A stretch of 5,563 nt of DNA from Spirochaetaceae bacterium. GTDB taxonomy: Bacteria > Spirochaetota > Spirochaetia > SZUA-6 > RPPD01. Below the pieces are notes generated by a model. It made no database searches. It was not told the DNA's origin and saw nothing but the letters and a program-made list of their open reading frames with translations. The stretch is taken from positions 1 through 5,563 of the forward strand of contig RPPD01000174.1 in NCBI GenBank assembly GCA_003818675.1, written 5' to 3'. Positions 1 to 5,563 of this stretch are shown piece after piece (position 1 is the stretch's first letter; every line of letters begins with the position of its first letter). The position numbers and the translations under genes are program-made.

Positions 1-2
1 CA

Positions 3-551
3 AACAAAAAAGAAATCCCCGTCGTGCTGGATGTCTGTGGCGCTGGTGCGACAGAATTCCGTAATGAAGAATGTGAGCGCATACTATCAAGGGTACATGT
101 GAACATTTTAAAGGGCAATTCTTCAGAAATTGCGAGCATTGCGGGTGAACAAGTAAAAACCCGCGGAGTTGATGCAGGCGAAGTTTCCGCAGACCTGCGG
201 GAACTCGGAAAAAAACTCGCATCAAAAACGGGATGTACAGTTGTCATAACAGGAAAAAACGACATTATCGTGGACCAGTACGGAACACTTTATATGGTCC
301 AGAACGGTCATGAGATGATGGGGTACGTTGTAGGCACTGGCTGCATGGCTGCGTCAGTAATTGGCACTTTTGCTGCAGTTGAGAAGGAATATGCCTTTGC
401 TTCAGCGGCTGGACTTGCCATGTATGAAATCGCTGCTGAGCTTGCCGTTGAGGAGGCAAAAGGACCTGGGACTTTTAAACAAGTCCTGCTTGACAAAATA
501 TTCTCTCTTTCAAAAACCCAGGTTGAATCCAGACAGAGGATTACAGGTTGA
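3..551 (+). CDS. thiM: Hydroxyethylthiazole kinase ThiM, 5'-truncated by window edge
   Basis: ThiM phosphorylates 4-methyl-5-(2-hydroxyethyl)thiazole with ATP in the cytoplasm, salvaging the thiazole half of thiamine. The frame is open from base 3, so the 182 visible residues are the C-terminal two thirds of a protein that is usually about 260-275 residues. GTG at 24 is an internal valine codon, not a start. Visible ThiM hallmarks are GAGAT (bases 39-53), KGNSSEI (112-132; usually RGN(A/S)SEI), a GVD segment (165-173), VITGKND (243-263), NGHEMM (303-320), and GTGC (333-344), whose Cys (342-344) is the family's active-site position. The motif before GAGAT reads LDVCG where the family normally has DPVG, an unusual substitution. 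The stop overlaps the thiE start by 4 nt, so this is an upstream member of the operon. Family assignment is secure; the true start and any upstream regulation are outside the window. Confidence 0.95.
   Translation, partial: NKKEIPVVLDVCGAGATEFRNEECERILSRVHVNILKGNSSEIASIAGEQVKTRGVDAGEVSADLRELGKKLASKTGCTVVITGKNDIIVDQYGTLYMVQNGHEMMGYVVGTGCMAASVIGTFAAVEKEYAFASAAGLAMYEIAAELAVEEAKGPGTFKQVLLDKIFSLSKTQVESRQRITG
535..540 (+). promoter_or_regulatory. Ribosome binding site of thiE, inside the end of thiM
   Basis: AGAGGA lies 7 nt before the TTG at 548. It supports that rare start codon, and no ATG or GTG nearby would keep the conserved N-terminus of ThiE. Lying within thiM, it suggests translational coupling. 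Confidence 0.7.
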
Positions 552-1162
552 AAGGTTATTATTTTATTACAGACAGCAATTTGTCTCTTAAGGGCAATGA
601 GCATGATCTCAAAAGTGCACTCGCAGAGAACGTCAAACTTTTACAATACAGGGCAAAAGATATATCATCCGGGAAAATGTATGATGAGGCCTTGTTGCTG
701 AATAGAATTTGCAAAAACTCGGGCAAGAAAGCCATTTTTATAGTGAATGATCGGGTCGATATTGCCATGGCTGTTGATGCAGGTGGAGTGCATTTAGGCC
801 AGGAGGATTTACCATGCGGTATTGTCAGGAAAATACTGGGCAAAGGGAAAATCATTGGAGTCACAGTGCATTCTGTTGAAGAAGCTCTGGAAGCACAAAA
901 GGAAGGCGCAGACTATATAGCCGCAAGTCCTGTTTTTCCAACACAGACAAAAAATGATGCGGGTTTTGCATGCGGAACAGGATTTGTTTCAGAAATGAAA
1001 AAGTATATCACCATTCCAGTCATTGCGATTGGAGGGATAAATTTAAAAAATGCACGTCAGGTAATTGATGCTGGCGCCGACATGATATGCGCAATTTCCG
1101 CCGTTGTTGCATCAGAGAATACCTCACAGTCAATCAGATGTTTTCAGGAGATGTTTTTATGA
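548..1162 (+). CDS. thiE: Thiamine-phosphate synthase ThiE
   Basis: ThiE is a cytoplasmic TIM-barrel enzyme that couples HMP-PP to hydroxyethylthiazole phosphate, giving thiamine phosphate and PPi. The product is 204 residues, close to the usual 205-215. The start is TTG: it is preceded by AGAGGA and keeps the N-terminal beta strand (YYFITD, residues 4-9). Visible family sites are QYRAK (33-37, equivalent to QxRxK, pyrophosphate contacts), NDR (67-69, Mg/PPi site), VHLGQEDLP (81-89, Mg-binding Asp87), GVTVHS (104-109), ASPVFPTQTK (126-135, thiazole phosphate/PPi contacts), IPVIAIGGI (156-164), and CAISAV (181-186, equivalent to the VVSA phosphate-binding end). Thr106 occupies the spot that is Ser in the well-studied GVS motif. 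The gene overlaps thiM by TTGA and thiC by ATGA. Function is highly likely from motif completeness and context; catalytic residue roles come from the family. Confidence 0.96.
   Translation: MKGYYFITDSNLSLKGNEHDLKSALAENVKLLQYRAKDISSGKMYDEALLLNRICKNSGKKAIFIVNDRVDIAMAVDAGGVHLGQEDLPCGIVRKILGKGKIIGVTVHSVEEALEAQKEGADYIAASPVFPTQTKNDAGFACGTGFVSEMKKYITIPVIAIGGINLKNARQVIDAGADMICAISAVVASENTSQSIRCFQEMFL
1146..1150 (+). promoter_or_regulatory. Ribosome binding site of thiC, inside the end of thiE
   Basis: AGGAG lies 8 nt before the ATG at 1159, which overlaps the thiE stop as ATGA. This decides the thiC start at 1159 over the in-frame ATG at 1087, which is inside thiE and would only add 24 residues unlike ThiC. 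Confidence 0.8.
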
Positions 1163-2454
1163 AGAAAGGCAGTAATCTTTCCCGGCTTGCATGCGCAAAG
1201 CAGGGAATCATAACAGATGAAATGAAAAATGTGGCTTCATCAGAGGGGATCCCTGCAGGGAAGCTGTGCAAAGATATAGCAAGGGGAATTACAGTTATTG
1301 CCAAAAGCCGCATTCATCCCTGTGTGCCAATTGGGATCGGCAAAGGACTCAGGATCAAAATTAATGCAAATATTGGTACATCCAATTTTTGCAGCAATGT
1401 GGACCTCGAACTTGAAAAACTCAATGCTTCCATAAAATATGGAGCAGACACGGTAATGGATCTCTCCACTGGAGGCAATGTCCGCGAAGTGCGAAAAAGA
1501 ATATTATCTGAATCAAAAGTACCCGTGGGAACAGTTCCGGTTTATGATGCAATCACCCAGAATCCAGATGTTGCTTCAATAACAGAAGATGATTTCCTTA
1601 ATGCAATACAGACGCACATTACAGATGGTGTTGACTTTATCACTGTCCATTGCGGACTTCGCAAGGAGCACATCCCGTTTCTGGATTCCAGGATAATGGG
1701 CATTGTTTCGCGGGGGGGAAGCTTCCTTGTGAAGTGGATGCTTCATCACAACAGAGAAAATCCCCTTTACTCCCGCTTTGACGAGATCTGCCGCATGGCG
1801 CGTGAACATGATGTTGTCTTGAGTCTTGGAGACAGCTTAAGACCTGGCTGTATAGCAGATGCAACTGATCGCGCCCAACTTGCTGAGCTTAAGGTATTGG
1901 GACAACTTTCACGAAGGGCCTGGAAGCAGAATGTCCAGGTAATTATTGAGGGACCCGGGCATGTGCCGCTTCATCAAATAGAGAAAAACATGAAGCTTCA
2001 AAAAAAACTGTGCCATGGCGCTCCATTTTACGTTTTGGGACCTCTTGTGACTGATATTTCGCCCGGATACGATCATCTGACAGGTGCAATAGGAGGAGCT
2101 CTTGCAGCATGGCATGGAGCTGATTTTCTATGCTATCTCACGCCAAAGGAACACCTTGGATTGCCAGGACTTCAGGATGTTATTGACGGCGTCATTGCTT
2201 CAAAAATTGCAGCCCACGCGGCAGATATCGCACGCGGAATACCAGGGGCATCCAAACCTGATGCAAAAATGTCTGAAGCAAGAAGCAATCTTGACTGGCC
2301 GACAATGTATGCCACAGCGCTGAATCCTGAAAAAGCAAAATCAATGCGCGAGGAAACATTAAAAAATGGTGCCGATGTCTGTTCCATGTGTGGAGATTTT
2401 TGTTCTGCAAAAATCAACAGGGAAAGTCGTGGAAAATATCAGCAGACTAAATAA
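1159..2454 (+). CDS. thiC: Phosphomethylpyrimidine synthase ThiC, short form, radical SAM
   Basis: ThiC converts aminoimidazole ribotide to HMP phosphate using SAM and a 4Fe-4S cluster. From the ATG at 1159 the product is 431 residues. This is the short form, lacking the roughly 150-200 residue N-terminal extension of E. coli-type ThiC. Family motifs in order are NANIGTS (69-75), MDLSTGG (100-106), PVGTVPVYDA (122-131), TVHCG (162-166), SRGGSF (184-189), SLGDSLRPG (222-230; Gly is usual at 226), EGPGHVP (264-270), APFYVLGPLVTD (288-299), GYDH (303-306) and TPKEHLGLP (328-336). His268 and His332 match the two histidines that bind the second metal in ThiC. The cluster cysteines are 408, 411 and 415, spaced CX2CX3C rather than the CX2CX4C of long ThiC. 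The related anaerobic enzyme BzaF (5-hydroxybenzimidazole synthase) is a possible alternative, but flanking thiE and thiL favour ThiC. The extra 24 codons up to an ATG at 1087 are rejected. Confidence 0.93.
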   Translation: MKKGSNLSRLACAKQGIITDEMKNVASSEGIPAGKLCKDIARGITVIAKSRIHPCVPIGIGKGLRIKINANIGTSNFCSNVDLELEKLNASIKYGADTVMDLSTGGNVREVRKRILSESKVPVGTVPVYDAITQNPDVASITEDDFLNAIQTHITDGVDFITVHCGLRKEHIPFLDSRIMGIVSRGGSFLVKWMLHHNRENPLYSRFDEICRMAREHDVVLSLGDSLRPGCIADATDRAQLAELKVLGQLSRRAWKQNVQVIIEGPGHVPLHQIEKNMKLQKKLCHGAPFYVLGPLVTDISPGYDHLTGAIGGALAAWHGADFLCYLTPKEHLGLPGLQDVIDGVIASKIAAHAADIARGIPGASKPDAKMSEARSNLDWPTMYATALNPEKAKSMREETLKNGADVCSMCGDFCSAKINRESRGKYQQTK

Positions 2455-2458
2455 TAAA

Positions 2459-2464
2459 TCAGGA
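2459..2464 (+). promoter_or_regulatory. Ribosome binding site of thiL
   Basis: TCAGGA lies 9 nt before the ATG at 2474. A stronger GGAGGAG at 2492-2498 precedes an in-frame ATG at 2507. Starting there would remove the conserved GEF residues (8-10), so the upstream site and start are preferred and the internal match is taken as coding sequence. Confidence 0.55.
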
Positions 2465-2473
2465 TAATTCAGT

Positions 2474-3436
2474 ATGACAATCAAGGAAATTGGAGGAGAG
2501 TTTGAAATGCTCTCCCGCCTGACCAGGCAGTACCCCCAAGCTCCAGGTCTTGTAAAAGGCATAGGCGATGATTGCGCGGTTCTTGATTATAATGAAGAAC
2601 AATACCTTCTTGTCACCACGGACATGATGGTTGAAAACGACCACTTCAGCATGAAATGGCAGAGTCCGCAACAGATTGGGAAAAAGCTTGTAGAGTCAAA
2701 TGTCTCTGATATTGTCTGCAAGGGAGGTAATCCAGGTTTTGCTTTTCTTTCCATGTGTCTGCCAAAATCTGTTACTTATGAGTTTATGGAAGATTTTTAT
2801 GCAGGAGTTTATCATGCGGCTGAACGTCACAATGTAATCCTTGCCGGAGGCGATACGACCCACGGAGATATTTTTGTCTTCAACCTCGCACTAACAGGGC
2901 TTGTGAAAAAAGATTCGCTCAAGCTGCGTTCAGGGGCCAGGATTGGTGATGCAATATGTGTTACTGGTGAACTTGGGGGAAGTACGGCGGGATTAAAGCT
3001 GCTGCTGCATGGCAAGAACGGATTTCTAAATGACTATCTGGAACCTTTGTGCAGGACGGCAGATGAGGGCGCAACAATTGCAAAATATGCAACAGCGACG
3101 ATAGACGTATCTGACGGTCTGGGAAGCGAAGTTACACATATATGCGAGCAAAGCAGAGTAAGCGCAGTGATAGATTATGCTGCCATCCCACTCTCCCCTG
3201 CCACAATATCCTCAGGTTCCCTGCTCGGTCTTGATCCACATGACTTTGCGCTTTATGGCGGAGAGGATTATGAAATCGTTTTCACGATTACTGAAAAATC
3301 AATACCGGAATTGAAGAAAGAATTTGATGATTTTAGAGTTGTGGGAAAAATCCTGGACCCAGCCGAAGGAATTCACATCTTCAGAGATGGAAAGAAATTC
3401 CCTGTTAAAAAGGGATATGACCACTTTTCATTGTGA
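2474..3436 (+). CDS. thiL: Thiamine-monophosphate kinase ThiL
   Basis: ThiL phosphorylates thiamine phosphate with ATP to thiamine pyrophosphate, the active cofactor; it is cytoplasmic and belongs to the PurM/AIR synthetase-like fold. The product is 320 residues, the usual length (about 305-345). Motifs in order are GGEFE (7-11), GIGDDCAVL (29-37, metal and nucleotide binding), TTDMMVENDHF (48-58; family TTDxLVEGxHF), NVSDI (76-80), GGDTT (125-129), LRSGARIGD (151-159), IDVSDGL (210-216), YGGEDYEIVFT (261-271), and the C-terminal GYDHF (314-318). All core Asp positions are present. The segment after NVSDI reads VCKGGNP, where AAMGAxP is more usual. The gene begins 19 nt after thiC and ends in tandem stops, TGATGA (3434-3439). 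It is the last thiamine gene visible and completes the branch begun by ThiC, ThiM and ThiE. Confidence 0.96.
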   Translation: MTIKEIGGEFEMLSRLTRQYPQAPGLVKGIGDDCAVLDYNEEQYLLVTTDMMVENDHFSMKWQSPQQIGKKLVESNVSDIVCKGGNPGFAFLSMCLPKSVTYEFMEDFYAGVYHAAERHNVILAGGDTTHGDIFVFNLALTGLVKKDSLKLRSGARIGDAICVTGELGGSTAGLKLLLHGKNGFLNDYLEPLCRTADEGATIAKYATATIDVSDGLGSEVTHICEQSRVSAVIDYAAIPLSPATISSGSLLGLDPHDFALYGGEDYEIVFTITEKSIPELKKEFDDFRVVGKILDPAEGIHIFRDGKKFPVKKGYDHFSL

Positions 3437-3439
3437 TGA

Positions 3440-3465
3440 AGACTTTTCGCATGGTAATGCAGTCT
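3440..3465 (+). terminator. Bulged inverted repeat, weak candidate end of thi transcript
   Basis: AGACT (3440-3444) pairs with AGTCT (3461-3465), and GCAT (3449-3452) pairs with ATGC (3457-3460) around a GGTA loop. A 4-nt TTTC bulge sits on the left side. It begins 4 nt after the thiL stop. No T-run follows directly, the nearest T-rich bases being at 3485-3488, so a classical Rho-independent terminator is not supported. It may instead be a 3' end-stabilising hairpin or chance. Confidence 0.22.
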
Positions 3466-3484
3466 CCTCGCATAAATCAGGATA

Positions 3485-3540
3485 TTTTATAAAAATCAAT
3501 AAAACAATTGCAACAAATTCATGATTTTTCCATCGTAATT
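3485..3540 (+). promoter_or_regulatory. AT-rich putative promoter zone for the lipoprotein gene
   Basis: The gene downstream differs in function from the thi operon, so its own promoter is expected here. TATAAA (3488-3493) resembles a -10 element but has no good -35 about 17 nt upstream. TTGCAA (3508-3513) resembles a -35 but has only a poor -10 match at 3531-3536. The placement is therefore a guess from base composition and position. Confidence 0.22.
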
Positions 3541-3553
3541 GACAGCATGAACG

Positions 3554-3560
3554 AAGGAGA
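3554..3560 (+). promoter_or_regulatory. Ribosome binding site of the lipoprotein gene
   Basis: AAGGAGA lies 5 nt before the ATG at 3566, a near-consensus Shine-Dalgarno at good spacing. It fixes the start that gives a proper signal peptide. Confidence 0.85.
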
Positions 3561-3565
3561 TATCA

Positions 3566-5563
3566 ATGAATAAAAAACGAATTCTGACAATATGTATTTT
3601 ACTGTTCGTTTTCCTCTGTATTGTCGCCTGTGAACCATTTACCCCGTCCAAAAAGGATGATACAGGTGACACTGATGATGCGGTACTTGTTTTTTCACAT
3701 GAGGGTGGAACATATTGGGGGACCTTTGATCTCATAATTTCCGATCCTGCAAAGAGAAAAATCTATTTTACCATAGACAGCACAGACCCGACAGTTTCAG
3801 CCACACGCCTGCTCTACAATGCCCCAATCACCATATATGGGGCAAGAACAATACGGGTAACGGCATTGAATGGAAACGGAACATATATAGCTGTCAGGAA
3901 TGAGTCATACAATGTAGATGCAGTTGCGGGACAGCCTTCGCTTTCCCTTAATGCGGGCCGTTTTGCCGCTGACCAGGTTGTTCAGGTGACTGCAGACCCA
4001 AACACCATTGTTTACTACACCATGACAACTGATGGTTCACAGCCTCCTGTTCCTGACACCAGTGATAATTTGTACAGCACACCCATGGCTATTGTTACTG
4101 CGTCTGGAGAAGAAACAACCTATCGGTTTTCTTTCAAGGCCTTCACGACAGCCCTTGATCCTGCCCGGTCGGCGACAGAATCAACAGAAGTTTCGCGTAC
4201 CTGGATCATTGACAAAGAACCTCCGGAACCGGCGACAGGCCTGGTTGCAAGAACGTCAGGTGACAAACAGATCAAATTGACCTGGACTGCCTCGGTTTCA
4301 ACCGACACTGCGTCATATGAAGTTTTGTATGGTCCTGGTGCCTTGTCTGATGATGCGTCAACATCATTCGGTCAGACTGCATTGGCATATCACACCGTCG
4401 CGGGATTGACCGCGGACCATGCATATGCATTTAAGGTTGTAACCATTGACTCTGTCGGGAACAGGGCAATATCCAATCCTTTTGCCACTCGGATAGCCTT
4501 GAGGGGTCTTGAGCGTCCGCTTGATGAAAAAACATTCATGTCATGGGGATACACCGTTGACGTGAAAATTGCACTTGGCCATGTCTATTCAGGAACCTTG
4601 TCGGGTTCAATCCTTGTAAGTGATGTCACTGATCCGGCCAATCCGAAAAAAGACTGTTCTTTCAAGACAGGGGATATGCTTGAATCATTGGGCATTTATG
4701 GCAACTATCTTTATGTCGTGGTCGACAAGCATTTGAAGGTATACAGTCTTGACGATCCTTCCAATCCATCGCTCGCCTTTGACAACTGTGAATACAGGAG
4801 AATCACGGGCTCCTATGGCGTGGTTCAAATAGCTTCAAATGCCGTGATCATCAAGCACACGGATACGCTTTTTGGAGTATACCTGCCCGCACAGGCGGGA
4901 ACTCCCCCTGAAATGGTTTATGAGTTTTCAACGCCTGACTATGCGAATGCCCTGGCTTCAGGTTCGTATCTCATGATCAAGGGTTCTACTTATGCATATC
5001 AGACAACCTCCCTGTATGACATCTCAACGCCTTCGTCGCCGGTTCTGCTCGGAAGCGGCATTTTTTCAGGGGACATGATTGGATTCAAGGGGCAGTATTT
5101 TTATTACAAGGATATTAACGACACTGTCAGGGTGTACGGAATTTCCAATCCAACAACTCCGCTGTATACACTGACAGGCGTATTCGACATGTACAATTAT
5201 TCTGCATATGACACAGATTTTCTTTATGTTTCAAACAATCCGTATGGCACTGATTTCAAAACCGCCATTTCTATTTATTCCCTCTCAAATCCTGCCGCGC
5301 CATCTCTTTTAAAAACATGGAATACACTCATACCCTACTGTTTTTCCGTTGAACGAGTTGTTCTTTCCAGAGAAGGTAATACCCTCATGATTTTTGATGA
5401 TGACAGCGTGGGTTCATATATAGTTGATGTTACAAACAAATCTTTGCCGGTATACACGGACCCGTTTGTAGCCGGCGGTTCATACAGTGGCGCATCCCTT
5501 GCGGGGAACTACATGTATCTACCTGGAAATGTATTGCGCGACCACATGTTTATTGACGTTTGC
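3566..5563 (+). CDS. Predicted surface lipoprotein with CHB_HEX_C-like, Fn3-like and LVIVD propeller repeats, 3'-truncated
   Basis: The frame is open for 666 codons to the window edge; the C-terminus is missing. Residues 1-22 are a lipoprotein signal: basic MNKKR, a hydrophobic core, then lipobox IVAC with Cys22 as lipidation site. An acidic linker (about 28-39) follows. Residues 40-116 look like a CHB_HEX_C module (FSHEGGTYWG, IYFTIDSTDPT, LLYNAPITI, IRVTA). Residues 124-214 are a second, more diverged copy (VYYTMTTDGSQP, FKAF). Residues 218-311 resemble fibronectin type III (DKEPPEPATGL, Trp240, TIDSVGN). From about 323 onward, repeats end in D-[VI]-[ST]-x-P-x-x-P-like words: 353-360, 394-401, 485-492, 525-532, 572-579 and 621-628 (diverged), with FIDV (662-665) starting another. 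This matches LVIVD beta-propeller repeats. The protein is probably anchored on the outer membrane or cell surface; Glu at +2 would not signal inner-membrane retention under the E. coli rule. Ligand and role are unknown, and no catalytic motif is visible. Confidence 0.88.
   Translation, partial: MNKKRILTICILLFVFLCIVACEPFTPSKKDDTGDTDDAVLVFSHEGGTYWGTFDLIISDPAKRKIYFTIDSTDPTVSATRLLYNAPITIYGARTIRVTALNGNGTYIAVRNESYNVDAVAGQPSLSLNAGRFAADQVVQVTADPNTIVYYTMTTDGSQPPVPDTSDNLYSTPMAIVTASGEETTYRFSFKAFTTALDPARSATESTEVSRTWIIDKEPPEPATGLVARTSGDKQIKLTWTASVSTDTASYEVLYGPGALSDDASTSFGQTALAYHTVAGLTADHAYAFKVVTIDSVGNRAISNPFATRIALRGLERPLDEKTFMSWGYTVDVKIALGHVYSGTLSGSILVSDVTDPANPKKDCSFKTGDMLESLGIYGNYLYVVVDKHLKVYSLDDPSNPSLAFDNCEYRRITGSYGVVQIASNAVIIKHTDTLFGVYLPAQAGTPPEMVYEFSTPDYANALASGSYLMIKGSTYAYQTTSLYDISTPSSPVLLGSGIFSGDMIGFKGQYFYYKDINDTVRVYGISNPTTPLYTLTGVFDMYNYSAYDTDFLYVSNNPYGTDFKTAISIYSLSNPAAPSLLKTWNTLIPYCFSVERVVLSREGNTLMIFDDDSVGSYIVDVTNKSLPVYTDPFVAGGSYSGASLAGNYMYLPGNVLRDHMFIDVC

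Larger units (their letters stand above)
3437..3565. other. Intergenic region between thiL and the lipoprotein gene
   Basis: This 129-nt gap separates the thiamine operon from an unrelated gene. It contains a second stop codon after thiL (3437-3439), a bulged inverted repeat (3440-3465), a 13-nt word also found at the thiC-thiL junction (3472-3484), an AT-rich stretch (about 3481-3530) and the ribosome binding site of the next gene. I found no convincing intrinsic terminator, riboswitch or tRNA in it. Confidence 0.7.

Noticed and set aside
1087..1158. Possible 24-residue N-terminal extension of ThiC from the in-frame ATG at 1087
   Set aside because: It lies wholly within thiE, has no good ribosome binding site and does not resemble ThiC. 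The ATG at 1159 has AGGAG at 8 nt and overlaps the thiE stop.
2492..2509. Strong GGAGGAG before an internal ATG as an alternative thiL start
   Set aside because: It would delete the conserved GGEFE segment near the ThiL N-terminus. The purine-rich bases are explained by the codons for Gly, Gly and Glu.
3324..3524. 66-codon reading frame across the end of thiL and the intergenic region
   Set aside because: Most of it overlaps thiL in another frame, it has no ribosome binding site, and its product shows no recognisable features.
3437..3565. TPP riboswitch between thiL and the next gene
   Set aside because: The conserved CUGAGA-type core and paired arms of the TPP aptamer are not present, and the downstream gene is not a thiamine gene.
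3539..3567. Exact TTGACA -35 box at 3539-3544
   Set aside because: A -10 at normal spacing would fall over the lipoprotein start codon near 3562-3567, with transcription starting inside the gene and no ribosome binding site. It is probably chance.
3547..3573. Mini-ORF of eight codons (MNEGDINE) overlapping the lipoprotein start
   Set aside because: It has no ribosome binding site of its own and its bases include the Shine-Dalgarno of the lipoprotein gene. A leader peptide role is not supported.
3496..3735. 79-codon reading frame on the minus strand over the lipoprotein start
   Set aside because: It is antisense to the signal peptide and first domain of a well-supported gene and shows no motif of its own.

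Overview
This window holds the 3' part of a thiamine-biosynthesis operon followed by the first part of an unrelated surface-lipoprotein gene. All genes are on the + strand. Base composition is moderate by eye and codon use is mixed. The organism cannot be named from this segment. The downstream gene encodes a lipoprotein with CHB_HEX_C-like, Fn3-like and LVIVD-like modules. Together with a short ThiC that lacks the N-terminal extension, this fits a Gram-negative anaerobe, for example a spirochaete or a deltaproteobacterium-like lineage. That placement is inference and weak.

Positions 1-3436 hold four tightly packed genes. They are thiM (5' end outside the window), thiE (TTG start, overlapping thiM by 4 nt), thiC (overlapping thiE by 4 nt through ATGA) and thiL (19 nt after thiC). 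ThiC makes HMP phosphate from aminoimidazole ribotide. ThiM phosphorylates salvaged hydroxyethylthiazole. ThiE joins HMP-PP and thiazole phosphate into thiamine phosphate, and ThiL phosphorylates that to the cofactor TPP. The HMP-P kinase ThiD, needed between ThiC and ThiE, is not in the window. Neither are the de novo thiazole genes (thiG, thiH, thiS, thiF), and no TPP riboswitch is visible. These could lie upstream or elsewhere.

Positions 3437-3565 are a 129-nt gap with a bulged inverted repeat just after the thiL stop, an AT-rich stretch that may carry a promoter, and a clear ribosome binding site for the next gene.

Positions 3566-5563 are one open reading frame of 666 codons that runs off the right edge. 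It begins with a lipoprotein signal peptide (Cys22) and an acidic linker. Two chitobiase C-terminal-like beta modules, a fibronectin type III-like module and a string of LVIVD-type beta-propeller repeats follow. It has no evident link to thiamine.

I saw no RNA genes, mobile elements, CRISPR arrays or phage features. The points most worth a second look are the spacing of the ThiC cluster cysteines (and whether this could be a BzaF-like paralogue), the altered DPVG motif in ThiM, and the composite architecture of the lipoprotein. I do not see a clearly undescribed system here.
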